Shown here: piece after piece, positions 31,165 through 40,864 of the stretch
Position numbering within the stretch: the stretch's first letter is position 1
Layout of the letters: every line of letters starts with the position of its first letter
Assembly (NCBI GenBank): GCA_022494885.1
Contig: JAGVSM010004530.1
Location: forward strand, 273,532-337,531
Reading direction: 5' to 3'
DNA: 64,000 nt
From: Micrasema longulum
Taxonomy: Eukaryota > Arthropoda > Insecta > Trichoptera > Brachycentridae
Made by a program: the position numbers and the translations under genes
The notes under the pieces: generated by a model
The model's input: the letters and a program-made list of their open reading frames with translations, nothing else
What the model was told of the DNA's origin: nothing
Databases searched by the model: none

Positions 31165-32370
31165 ACCTTACTTCTTGTGGTGCAACTGGCTTTGAGCAGT
31201 TGTACTTTCTACAATTCCAACAAACAAAACGCAAAATTATAACTCGGTTTCACCATAAAAGATAATGCTTGTTACAAACAGTTTATGTTCGCATTATGTT
31301 TAAGCGATACTACCAAAGGTCTGTAGTATGTATCGACCGAACTAGCATATGTAAAGGAACTCTAGTATAATATCAATCCTAGCTTTGTACAGAACAGGGG
31401 TTTTGCAATCCAAAGAGTTATTATTATTTCTGAATTTTGCCTATCCCATATTCCTTAAGCACCCATGAACAACCCCTAGGTACAAAGTAAATGTTATGTT
31501 ATGCACTCTACGCTCAAGTATCTTAGGTTTTTAACGTAGTCCATATATATAATGCAATGTTCGTATGTGCGAACACCAATTATACCAACATGCAAAATCC
31601 ACTATTTACCTTCACCATAATTGTTGCACTAAGATATAAAATCAACCATGCATTAAATCGTTACATCCACTGATTCGGTTATGAAAATATTTTATGCTGT
31701 GGAAAAAATCGTTGAAAAAAGATGGAGGGGATGTAAGGAGGAGCATGAGTTAAATATGTCCATAAACCATCTCCCTAGGCAAAAGTCAGACTCTTATATC
31801 AATTTTAAAAATTAGTCGATATTTTTGCGTGGGATCTACCTCTATATAGTTTTAAATTTATGAATTTGAGAAATTGCCTTCTTATAAATGTTCTCCATCT
31901 CCGTTTTTATATAAAATAAATATTCATTTAATCAATCAGCGACTACTATGCTCTTCACGTAGTATCTCATACACAGGATGTTGACAATAAACATACAAAC
32001 ACGCGTGCAAAGACATACAGGATGATTTTCGTTTACATGAAACTCTGAAAGAAAACCCTGTGGCAAAGGCAGAACACAAAAAGATAAACAAAGACAGATG
32101 AAGAGGAAATGACACGTGATGATACAGAGAGAAAAAGAAGATAGACGATGAAAGGTATCAGATATTTTTGTTTGTTTGTTATGCGACAATTTCAAAGGCG
32201 AAAAAGGGGTTTCGAAAACATTTTCAAGAGAATTTAAGTAAAGAAATATCTTTTCTAAGATCGTTTTATTCATTGTGAGAGTGCAAATATGAAGTATTAT
32301 CTACGAATTATCCATTGGTAACATTTATTTTATTTTTTTATTTTAAAATTAAAAACAGATTAAATAATAA
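31165..32370. other. Gene-free region
   Basis: A fold-back arm-like scrap (CTTCTTATAAATGTTCTCCA) lies at about 31878-31897. The 113-codon minus frame at 31932-32273 has no recognisable domain and no supporting signals. Confidence 0.4.
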
Positions 32371-32376
32371 AATATA

Positions 32377-32635
32377 ATCATCATCATTCCATTTCCGCAC
32401 CTAATGGTGCAAAGGGTACTGGATTGGTACACCAACCGAAGCGTACCTTGATCATTTCTGTTACATAAAGGTAAGATGATCAGTCTTAGGCTTCGGGTGC
32501 CAATCCAGGGACTATGAAATATTCTAGTGTTAAAACACCCTTTAAAATAAATACTTCATGTCAACCATGTCGGGAAGCGAACCCGAGACCTCTTGAATCG
32601 TAGGCAAACGCGCTGACCATTACATCACGAGACCG
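32377..32635 (-). mobile_element. SINE-A, full-length copy
   Basis: Reverse complement of the copy at 30407: tail ATCATCATCATTCC at the left, GGGACTATGAAATATTCTAG inside, and the head with B box GGGAAGCGAACCCGAGACC and A-box region GCGCTGACCATTACATCACG at the right. Confidence 0.85.
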
Positions 32636-32878
32636 AAAAAAAAAATTATATGACAAATGCATTTATTAAGTATATGTTTGAATGATCGAGTCAGATTACA
32701 GTATTTTTTTTACTGTCAACAAAAACATATTTGAATTTTTCCGATACTAGTATTTATTAAATAGCAAACTTTCCAAATAATTTTGTTGAATAATCTCTTT
32801 TTTTCAGTCGGCGATGTACTCGTATTTAAACTTGATGAAAAAAGTATTGCATAAGGTAAGTCATACATTTTTAAAATT

Positions 32879-33575
32879 TTTATTTAAATCTTAAAGTAGG
32901 GCACACATATCATACATATTGTTATGTGTGTTCTAATAATAACATTGAAAATATATTTAATTTATAAATTGTTTATCACATATGTCTTGACCATTATTTT
33001 AAATTTTGATATGTTTTTTTCTTCATAAATATTTTTTTCCATTTCGTAATACTTTTAATTGCTTTAAATAAAATTGAATTTTGTGACTTTGCCTTTTTCC
33101 TAAATGGAAGTCTAATTTTGTTCTTTTCTCTAGTATTGTGATCGTGTTCATGCTGGTTCCGATCAATTTTTTTCCAAAATTCTGTTTTTTTATTAGAGTT
33201 TATAATTTTATGAACAAATATCATTGTATTGTAAAATATTCTTTGTTTATGTGTTAATAATTTCATTTCATTTACCATCGACTTTACCCTCGTATATCTG
33301 TTTTTTTTCAAAATGATTCTAAAGGCTTTATTTTGTAATACAGTTAGTTTATCTATGTTTTCTTTGTTTGATAAAAATAAAATGCTACTACAGTAGTTAA
33401 CGTGTGGTTCAATAATTGCTTTGTAAATAGTTTTGCAGGAGTCCTTATCAATAAATCTTCTGATCCTTCCCAAAATTGATATTTTTTTTGCAATCTTATT
33501 TATTACCATCTTAGCGTTTCGGTGAAATGTAAGTTTTGAATCCAACATTACACCTAAATATTTAATTTCAGTCAC
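32879..33575 (-). pseudogene. 5'-truncated LINE: RT C-terminal fragment
   Basis: A 193-codon minus-strand frame (32994-33575) encodes the part of a LINE polymerase after the catalytic box: IKYLGVMLDSKLTFHRNAKM, INKIAKKISILGRIRRFI, CKTIYKAIIEPHVNYCSSIL, KLTVLQNKAFRIIL, then an Arg/Lys-rich tail. A candidate 8-bp duplication, TTAAAATT, flanks it (32871-32878 and 33576-33583). No internal stops, so fairly young, but it lacks the catalytic ADD box. It differs in sequence from the LINE at 4.1 kb. Confidence 0.8.
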
Positions 33576-33584
33576 TTAAAATTG

Positions 33585-34105
33585 TTAATAATAAAACATA
33601 AATACTTACAAGGAGATTTTAAATTACTACTTTATGTATTTTTTATTTTAAAAAAACACCCATGAAAGTCTGACAATTAAATAAAATTGAGTACCTCTCA
33701 TATCAATTGACTCATGCACTATATTTTAATATTTTAAACGAAAAATAATTAAATTTTTACTAGTAATATCAGAGCATGACGCGCGAAGCTTTTGAAATAG
33801 TAAGTTACATAATTTGTGGAAAATACTGAAAAAAGTAACAGCGTAACGTTCTTAAGCTTTTCTTTTTAGCTCTTTGTTCAAATGATATAAATGAGTACGA
33901 AATACGTCACAGAAAATGCTGACAGTGTTTACAAAAAACCCGGCTTGCGAATAATAACATCAATTTGAAAATGACTTGAGTAAAACAGATTTTGATGCCA
34001 AAAATGTACATATACCTATTTATATATTTATATATATATATATTTGGATGTCATTTACAATGATTAAGTAAATTACACAAATTCTAGAGAAAATTGTAAA
34101 CGAAA
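33585..34105. other. AT-rich, with (TA)n run
   Basis: Nothing coding. A TATATATATATAT run lies at about 34026-34042. Confidence 0.5.
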
Positions 34106-34109
34106 AGAA

Positions 34110-34395
34110 GAAGTATTAAAATTGAAAAATAGTTTTCAGGCGTTGCCTAGTAGGTGATTTGGTTCAGCCGGATAAATCTCACCCAAGTGATAAAGGCTTC
34201 AGCTCTTTTACTTCACAGCAGTCAACATATGGAAGAGTTGAGGAAATGTAGATGTTCAAACATGGGCAGAATGGTGAATGTTACACAGGGTGTAAAGTGG
34301 CCACTTAAACCAGCCAATGATAGGTCATAAGCCCTGTCAATACTCAGACTTCCGTATTCCCTTCTCAAAAATGTTTTCCCTCTCTGTTGAAATGA
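34110..34395 (+). repeat. Fold-back repeat, interior and right arm
   Basis: TTTTCAGGCGTTGCCTAGTA, AAAGGCTTCAGCTCTTTTAC, AAGTGGCCACTTAAACCAGC, GGTCATAAGCCCTGTC, then a diverged right arm (CAGACTTCCGTATTCCCTTC). Left arm absent. Confidence 0.65.
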
Positions 34396-34658
34396 ATTTG
34401 AATTATTAATATATATTATATGGGTATCTCACAAATAAACGTGTATCAACTTAAAATATATAAGTGTGGTGGATCATATTAAACTTATGTTTGTTAAAAC
34501 TTATATGAGAATGAATCCATTTTCTTTCATTCTCTAAAAAAATACTTGGATAAAATTCGTACAGAACTAAATAATTTGAATAAACTTTACCTAGTCATTA
34601 TTGATTTACCTGATAAAATAAAAAAAATAACATTTTATTCTTTATGTAAGATTATCCC

Positions 34659-34727
34659 ATTGTGTCGTGTTATGGAGTAGTGTGTTGGGGAAGTTAATGG
34701 CAACACTCCACAATACGACATAACAAT
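34659..34727. repeat. Imperfect inverted repeat
   Basis: ATTGTGTCGTGTTATGGAGT (from 34659) pairs imperfectly with ACTCCACAATACGACATAAC (34704-34723), leaving a loop of about 13 nt. It may be a small MITE. Confidence 0.5.
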
Positions 34728-34729
34728 AT

Positions 34730-35985
34730 AAATCTACCTTTATTGTACAGAGCTCTTGCGGCGATTTCACAGAAATAGCGAAATAAAAATTAGCCATTCA
34801 GAGTATTTATGTTGACAAATAAAATCGTATTTATAGTATTTAAGAACGGAAATTAATTTATTTCATAAAAAGTCGACCACATAAATAAATAAGGTATCAA
34901 ATGAAAATGACAAAATTAGAACCTTAAAAATATTCCATTAATTCGAATTATTATTTGTTACTTTCAATTGATCACCTATGTAACATTTTAAAATAAAATA
35001 ATATATATATTTTTTTAATTAATAGACTGAAATGACATAATTATGAGAATTTAATCAATAATATGGAAGGGTTCATTAAAGGCATCAATTATGTTTTCTC
35101 CCCTAATATGCAGATGAGGCTGGGACTGAGTTTTCATTTCCAAAACGGAATTACGTGATACTTCGGTATGTGATTTCTCTACAAATGTATGTTCTGTTCT
35201 CCCGTCTCCAGAACGTTTGGGAGTTGCGACAGTCCCTAATTAAAACGTCACCCCCTTCTGAGCATTTGATAAGATGCGAAATCTCCGGAAAACTGAATTC
35301 GAAATCATTCCCATTTAAAGTGAGATTCTGGGCTAAATAATCGTTAAGGAAACTTAAACACGAGAGATTGTGATGAGACTGTAGAGTAATACGTACAAAA
35401 TGTATAGTATACAGAAGTATAATTATTTAGCTTTGTAGCATTGCTCCAAACGTCTTGAAAGGCATTGTGACAGACACATTCGTTTGATCACAGATGCACT
35501 TTCCATACTCAATCTAACCTGATGTTTAATTACAGCTTGTCATTCAAATATTTCAATAATAATTTATATGTATGACTGCATTTTAAATATTGATAATAAT
35601 ACACAATTTAATTAATGCGTTGTGGTGTATGGCAACCAAATTGCTCAATTACAATGGCAATGGCCGCACTTGTCGGTAATAACTTATAACCGACGCTATA
35701 AAAATTTGGCACCACGATTGTTTATCGTTTTAACGATTCTAATGGATCGTTGATTAAAATTTGTAGATCAGGATTATTATATTTTCAAATATTGCCACAC
35801 TTCAACCTAACGGAAACACTTAAAATTAAATGTTTGTATTCAAAATATGAGACGTATCATCTCGACGTATAGATCGAATTAAAATATTATTAGGCACCGG
35901 TGAATTTTCATATTAATTGAAGATGGAAAATACTTCAAAACTCTAAGTAAAGTCAAATAAATTTTAATATTTTAAAAATAAAAAA
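34730..35985. other. Gene-free region with moderately GC-rich patches
   Basis: A 61-codon frame at 35155-35340 lies in a less AT-rich block and has no known motif. The 35590-35760 block (CGCTATAAAAATTTGGCACC) has a TATA-like string but no downstream gene. Confidence 0.35.
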
Positions 35986-36108
35986 AAATCACTTCGTTTT
36001 TATGTACCACTTATATTTTTTATAATTTGACAACCAACTAGTTTCGGCAATACTATGCCTTCTTCAGGAGAATATTTTTATACATTAACAATTATTCAAA
36101 TAAAATTT

Positions 36109-36623
36109 CAGAAAAATTACCGGATGACATAAAACCAGCATTTTACACTACCAATATATAAGGACTTATACTAAAAAACACTAAACAAAGAACTGATAAA
36201 TTAGATCGATCAGGCATTTACAAGTTGATGTGCCATGACTGCAAATCATTTTACATAGTAAAAACATCACGTACTTTTAAAACTAGAATTGAAGAATATA
36301 TGAGATGTCTTAAAAACAATATTTTTTCTGAGTTTGCTGACCATATCCTAACAAATAGTCACTCATTCAACTTTGAAGATCGCATCAAAATTCGACATAC
36401 AAACAAAAAAAGATATGCACATGATTATTTTGAAATATTGGAGATTAGAAAGGCTGTAAATAAAATTATTAATAATCAAATAAATCTTAGTAAAAGTCTC
36501 ATTTTAAATATGTTCCCTCTCCCTAAATCCACACACAACCCCCATTCTTCTCTACCCCTGTTGCCACGTCTACTCTACCTTCACTGTGAAAAATTTATAT
36601 ATGCTATGTTAGTTTGTAATTAA
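36109..36623 (+). pseudogene. PLE GIY-YIG endonuclease domain remnant
   Basis: The frame reads EKLPDDIKPAFYTTNI, a stop (36159-36161), then GLILKNTKQRTDKLDRSGIY, KLMCHDCKSFYIVKTSRTFK and TRIEEYMRCLKNN, later EFADHILTNSHSFNF and YFEILEIRKAVNKI. SGIYKLxCxxCxxFYI is the GIY-YIG signature with the Cys pair usual in PLEs; the usual YIGQT is YIVKT here, so the second half of the motif is altered. The His (ADHI), the Glu (EILEI) and a Pro/His-rich tail follow. The in-frame stop and missing RT make it non-functional. The TAA at 36621-36623 overlaps the start of the ribozyme-like motif. Confidence 0.8.
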
Positions 36624-36661
36624 CCCTGAAGAAGGCATAGTATTGCCGAAACTAGTTGGTT
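36622..36661 (+). ncRNA. Hammerhead-ribozyme-like core in PLE terminus
   Basis: Order: AACC (36622-36625, stem I), CTGAAGA (36626-36632, matching CUGANGA), one unpaired A, stem II GGCA/TGCC with loop TAGTAT (36634-36647), GAAA (36648-36651), palindromic CTAG (36652-36655, short stem III), TT, then GGTT (36658-36661) pairing with AACC. The short palindromic stem III fits the minimal, dimer-acting type-I hammerheads described for PLEs. The left terminal repeat has the same core antisense but lacks a pairing stem I. The extra A after CTGAAGA and a GUU cleavage triplet are deviations. Inference from sequence only. Confidence 0.6.
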
Positions 36662-36709
36662 GTCAAATTATAAAAAAATATAAGTGGTACATAAAAAAAT
36701 GTGATTTTA

Positions 36710-36870
36710 TTTTATTTTAACATATGAAATAATAATGTTCTACAAAATAAGTGCTTCAAACATAAAAAAAATATCAAATAAATTTGATTGATATTTTAAA
36801 TATAGTTGTAATTATTTGTGCACAATTTATCTTGCGATATATCGCGGTCACATGGCGTTTGGCCACGTGA
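36710..36870. other. AT-rich spacer
   Basis: Nothing recognised between the PLE and the RTE fragment. Confidence 0.5.
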
Positions 36871-36874
36871 TAAA

Positions 36875-37300
36875 TTAATCATAATCCACGATAGTAAAGT
36901 GAGGAGAGGCTGAGCAATGGTATCCAAACGACTTTTTACCAGCTCGGAAGTAATTCCACCTTCGCCTGGATCTTTCCCATTTTCTGACCGCCTTGATGAT
37001 TTCATTAGTGGTTGGAGAATGGTCAAGAATATTGGCTGCTCTGGGGAGGTTTATTTGAACAGCTTCTGCCAAAACATAGAATAGGTCCGAGGGAGGTGGG
37101 CGATTAATAAATCGACAGAAATGATTCTTCCAGATGTTGCACACTCGCTCCATATCAGACTCAAACACCCCACTGGGATTGCGAACAGGACCCGGGGACG
37201 GTGTTGTCTTGCCACATATTTGGCTAGTGATTTTAAAAAGTGTTTTGGAGTCATTTCTGCGAGATGCCTCTTCTGCTGAATTTATTTTCGACTCCAGGAA
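36875..37300 (-). pseudogene. RTE-like LINE fragment: endonuclease-RT linker and RT start
   Basis: The minus strand encodes NSAEEASRRNDSKTLFKITS, GKTTPSPGPVRNPSGVFESD, NIWKNHFCRFINRPPPSD and PTTNEIIKAVRK. A frameshift near 36985 moves the reading to ENGKDPGEGGITSELVKSRL and DTIAQPLLTLL. This is the stretch leading into the first RT motifs of RTE/BovB-type LINEs (GPLxxxxGxxLSDxxxxxxRWxEHFxxLLN ... TTxEIxxAIxxLKNGKAPGxDGI). No catalytic box. The upstream end joins a SINE B-box-like sequence at about 37300-37306. Confidence 0.8.
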
Positions 37301-37305
37301 GCGAC

Positions 37306-37678
37306 GTTTGAGGTCCTGGGTTCGATTATGTGCGTGTAATGGAACCCAACTTCTGCACGAATGTTTCTGACTCAATGACCGCTCTTAGATAAAAATCATA
37401 AAAATAAATCAAGTGGTGAAAGTCCACCCTGCAGTGTATTGGTTGGCACGTTTGCCTACCACATTTGAGGTCCTGGGTTCGATTCCTGGTAATACAATAT
37501 TTTGATACAGAAGAGAATTTTATACTGCAATATTTCATTGTTTCTGAAGTTCCCGAAGCATAACATTAAAATAAAGATTTAATAATTAACGTAATGATTA
37601 ATATACGCTGCATGAGATTAACGAATTTAGTGCTTCATGCATCACCCGATGCGTAAAGAGACACTATGATGATGAATT
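37306..37678 (+). mobile_element. SINE-A composite copy with 5' block and extra B box
   Basis: The main SINE has 5' block TGTTTCTGACTCAATGACCG (about 37361), head GCAGTGTATTGGTTGGCACG, B box GGTCCTGGGTTCGATTCC (about 37471), body TATACTGCAATATTTCATTG and end ATCACCCGATGCG, CTATGATGATGA. A second B-box block, TTTGAGGTCCTGGGTTCGAT, lies about 160 bp upstream at the RTE junction (37306-37325), suggesting two SINE units, the first mostly lost. Confidence 0.7.
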
Positions 37679-37679
37679 A

Positions 37680-39185
37680 TTTCACAACTTTAAATTGAGT
37701 ATTTTCGGTAACTTGTCATTTGTTTCCATTTTATTATTATTTACTAACGTTTTCCAATTATACCTTTTTAAAATGATTCTGATAACTTGAAGAAGGGCAT
37801 AGGTATTCTATATAAATCATATAACACCTCGTATTTTTATTTTAAATTAATAACTCTATTATTGCGAAATCTGAATCTTGTTAACTTTTAAATGCCGAAT
37901 TGAGTTACTAGAAGTACAAATCTGTTTGTAAATTCATACCTACGTAGACACAAACTATGCACGATACTCTCAGCGTGTACATTATTTAAGCTCAATTACA
38001 TGGATCAGAAAATGTTTGTAAATGTAAAACGAAAAGTCGTGTAATACAACACAAATTGGGTAAAATATGTGGCCTAACAAAAAGATATAACACTTCTTAT
38101 TTTGCAACAAATGTTTTAACTAAGATCGACGGGCGCATATAAAATGTGCCCGCGCATTTAACGCCTGCGACACTATCTACTGTCAACGCATTTTTGTTGT
38201 TGCTTGTGTCACCTTATTTATCCTCGGTTTTTTCTGTTTCACTGCTCTTAACGCTTGCTTTTTTTTCTGGAAATGCCAATTTTCAATAACGTGTAAGATT
38301 TATGTTAAAATTTTAGAAACCCGATGTTAATTGTTGGTTCCAAGATAATATATTGTTAGTTGTCAGTAGTTGCGTCTTCACAAGATAGCTCATATGATCA
38401 ACTGTGAAACTGACAGTTTATCTGTCATGGCGCCGAAAGTATATACGTACTGCACATATCTACGTGTAACTTTCAGTACCAGAAACTGCCCCGTGTAAAA
38501 CAGCAAATAAAATGGGCCAAAATTTGTTGAATAAATTATTTTTGAAAAAACTACACAATATCTTTTACAATTTTCTGACCATTGTAATACAGTTTAGAGA
38601 AAAATTTACGTATGATATCAAGTAAAACTGATACAATAATAGCTTCAACTTTTTTTTGTGTTTGAAATTTTTTATACAACTAGTTAAAGTTTTATATGTA
38701 ACAAGTGATGAAATAATCGTGATTATATAAAAAAGCTATCGCCAAATAATTAATTTAATTTTTTGGATTGCCAACTTTGACATACGCAGTAGACTTTGCC
38801 ATATTTGCAACAAACACAATAATTTGAAAGTCAGATTCTCACAAATAAAGCCGTATTTGAACTGATAATGTTATAATTATTGTAAACGATTATATTATAA
38901 ATAAGTTTATATTAAGCATATCTTACTTTTGAAAGATTTTTAATCTTGCTGGGTTTGCAAGTAATACCCTCAATTATTATTCATTGATCTCAAAGACATG
39001 TTCCTGTTTCACGTGTTGGCACAGTTATTGCGGAATGAAATCCATGTGTACTCAAAAGATTTAGATATTCAAGAACCTAACGGTGCATGTTATTGATAAT
39101 ATTAATAATAATGTCGCTTAAAACAAATATGTTTTTGGGGTTTTTTTGGATTTTAAGTAAATATTCCGATCATTAAATAAGAAAG
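37680..39185. other. Gene-free region
   Basis: No gene recognised. TGACAGTTTATCTGTCA (about 38411-38427) is a 6-bp-stem hairpin next to a 24-codon frame starting ATGGCGCCGAAAG; not accepted as a gene. Confidence 0.4.
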
Positions 39186-39397
39186 CTACACCGCAAGACA
39201 AAAAAAATTACGAGTTTACCTGCTACCGCGCCCCTTGACTTTACTGAACCCTTTTTCTAAGAAATCCTTTATCGATACCTCTTTCTTTTGTTTAACAAAT
39301 TAAGGACACTATGTGTCACCTTTCTACAATATTTACATTTTAAAATGTCTCAACAGTCTTGTTTTACCCGCGTTTGAGTGAACATAACACAACAATC

Positions 39398-40498
39398 ATG
39401 GAAAGTGCAAAGCAAATGTCGATTGCGATAAAATCCAAAATAATCACATTGTCGCAAGAAAACATATCTAATTGTGAAATATCTCGTCGAGTTGGGTATT
39501 CAGAAGGTGCAGTGAGGTTTTTATTTAAAAAAATCCAAGAAACTGGATCCATAGAACGGAAAAAAGGAAGCGGACGGGGGCGCGTGACATCTGCCCGAGA
39601 TGATCGCTTAATAAAAAAAATTGTTATGCGCGATCGATTTTTAACGGCACCTGAAATACACGCAGAGGTGCAGTCTACCAGCACATCAACATTTTCAGTA
39701 AAAACAGTGTCCAGGCGGCTGTTGGAGCATGGTTTCCAAGCACGGAGTCCCGCAAAGAAACCATTACTCACGGACAAAATGAAGAAGGCTAGACTGGATT
39801 GGGCGAAAGAGCACCAGAATTGGACCTTGGAGGATTGGCAAAATGTTGTTTTCTCTGATGAATCAAAATTCAACCTTTTTGGTCCAGACGGCAGAAAGAT
39901 AGTTCGACGAAAACGTGGGGAAAGATATCATCCGTCGTGCGTCACTCGAACCGTTAAACATTCACCCTACGTGATGATTTGGGGGTGCATGACAGCATAC
40001 GGTTTAGGACCTCTAAATTTTGTACAGGGTACGATGAATGCCATTCAGTACAAAAAAGTGTTAAAAAAACATATTATTCCAACAATCGAGGACATTACGC
40101 AGTATACCGCGGACCCAATTTTTCAGGACGATTCTGCGCCGTGCCATAGAGCCCGCACTGTGAGTACAAATATATATATTTTTTAATGCATTTTGTGACC
40201 ACATGATAAATAATTTATTGTTTTTTTATAGATCAATGAATTCAAGGAGAAAATTGGCTTAAAATCGTTGACGTGGCCCGGGAATAGCCCTGATTTGAAC
40301 CCGATAGAAAATTTATGGGCGATTATGAAAAAAAAAGTCGGGAAAAAAAAATCAAAAAACATTGAGGAATTAAAAAAAAACTTAATTCAAGTTTGGGAAG
40401 AAGAAATAACATCAGAAATTTTAGATTCGCTTTACGCTTCTCTAAATAATAGAATTTTACATGTTATAAAAAATAAAGGTGAATTCACTAAGTACTAA
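39398..40498 (+). CDS. Tc1-like transposase, two exons (39398-40159, 40232-40498)
   Basis: Cut-and-paste DDE transposase acting in the nucleus on the inverted ends. Splicing 40160-40231 gives 342 residues, the usual Tc1 size. Residues about 1-60 form a paired-type helix-turn-helix (NISNCEISRRVGYSEGAVRF), then a GRGR AT-hook-like linker and a second HTH-like part (TAPEIHAEV ... FSVKTVSRRLLEHGF). The catalytic domain has VVFSDESKF (D154), MIWGCM, FQDDSAPCH (D244) and SPDLNPIENLW (E280). D244 to E280 leaves 35 residues (34 if D245 is used). I chose the ATG at 39398; the frame is open to 39359 without an ATG. The intron lies between D244 and E280. Confidence 0.92.
40160..40231 (+). other. Transposase intron (72 bp, GT-AG, phase 0)
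   Basis: Donor ACT|GTGAGTACAA and acceptor TTTTTTTATAG|ATCAAT. Removal joins HRART to INEFKEK and restores the Tc1 consensus between CHRA and WPGNSPDLNPIE. If retained, translation adds VSTNIYIF and stops at 40184-40186, giving a 262-residue protein with DNA-binding domains and two Asp but no catalytic Glu. Confidence 0.88.
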
Positions 40499-40548
40499 AT
40501 ATTTTTAAATGTTATAAATATGTTTAAATGTAAAATACTTTAATTTAA

Positions 40549-40554
40549 AATAAA
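40549..40554 (+). terminator. Polyadenylation signal of the transposase gene
   Basis: AATAAA lies 51 bp after the transposase stop and inside the right terminus-proximal region. Confidence 0.6.
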
Positions 40555-40864
40555 GCGATAAGAACCTACTTCTTAAATATGAATTAAAAAATAACATGTC
40601 TTTTATTATTCCATCACAAACACTCGACCATAAATGAACCGTTATGGGTCTCTAAGGTTCGGGTAATCTGATACCTGATATATAATGGCAATTTCTAAGT
40701 ACAATTCATGAGTAAGATTTTTTATTTTAACCTTGAAATAACGAGTAGTTATCACATATGTCAAACAATATAAAAAAAACTAATTAAATATCAAGAATAA
40801 TTCATTATATGTCAATTTTAGTTTTTTTTGAGAACTCGTAAATTTATTTGTCTTGCGGTGTATA

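Larger units (their letters stand above)
35988..36705 (+). mobile_element. Penelope-like element remnant with inverted terminal repeats
   Basis: Two near-identical blocks of about 75-80 bp face each other. The left (35988-36068) contains TTATGTACCACTTATA, ATTTGACAACCAACTAGTTT and CGGCAATACTATGCCTTCTT. The right (36625-36705) is the reverse complement. Between them is a GIY-YIG endonuclease remnant (36109-36623). PLEs encode an RT followed by a C-terminal GIY-YIG domain and carry pLTR-like terminal repeats, often with hammerhead ribozymes. Here the RT is wholly missing, so the copy is a severe 5' truncation joined to an inverted terminus. A second copy lies at 53536-53960. Confidence 0.8.
39189..40860 (+). 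mobile_element. Complete Tc1/mariner transposon (Tc1-like, DD35E by my count)
   Basis: The 1672-bp element is flanked by TA on both sides (39187-39188 and 40861-40862). Its termini are inverted: CACCGCAAGACAAAAAAAAT at the left and, reversed, CACCGCAAGACAAATAAATT at the right, matching at 26 of the first 28 positions. It holds one split transposase gene (39398-40498) and a polyadenylation signal at 40549. Termini, target duplication and a long open frame without stops suggest a recent, perhaps autonomous, copy. No other copy or derived MITE was noticed in the window. Confidence 0.95.

Noticed and set aside
31932..32273. 113-codon minus-strand frame
   Set aside because: No recognisable domain, biased composition and no promoter or splice context.
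38425..38505. 24-codon frame starting ATGGCGCCGAAAG
   Set aside because: Too short, no Kozak or transcript support, no family.
39364..39873. 169-codon minus-strand frame
   Set aside because: It lies antisense to the transposase exon and has no motif of its own.
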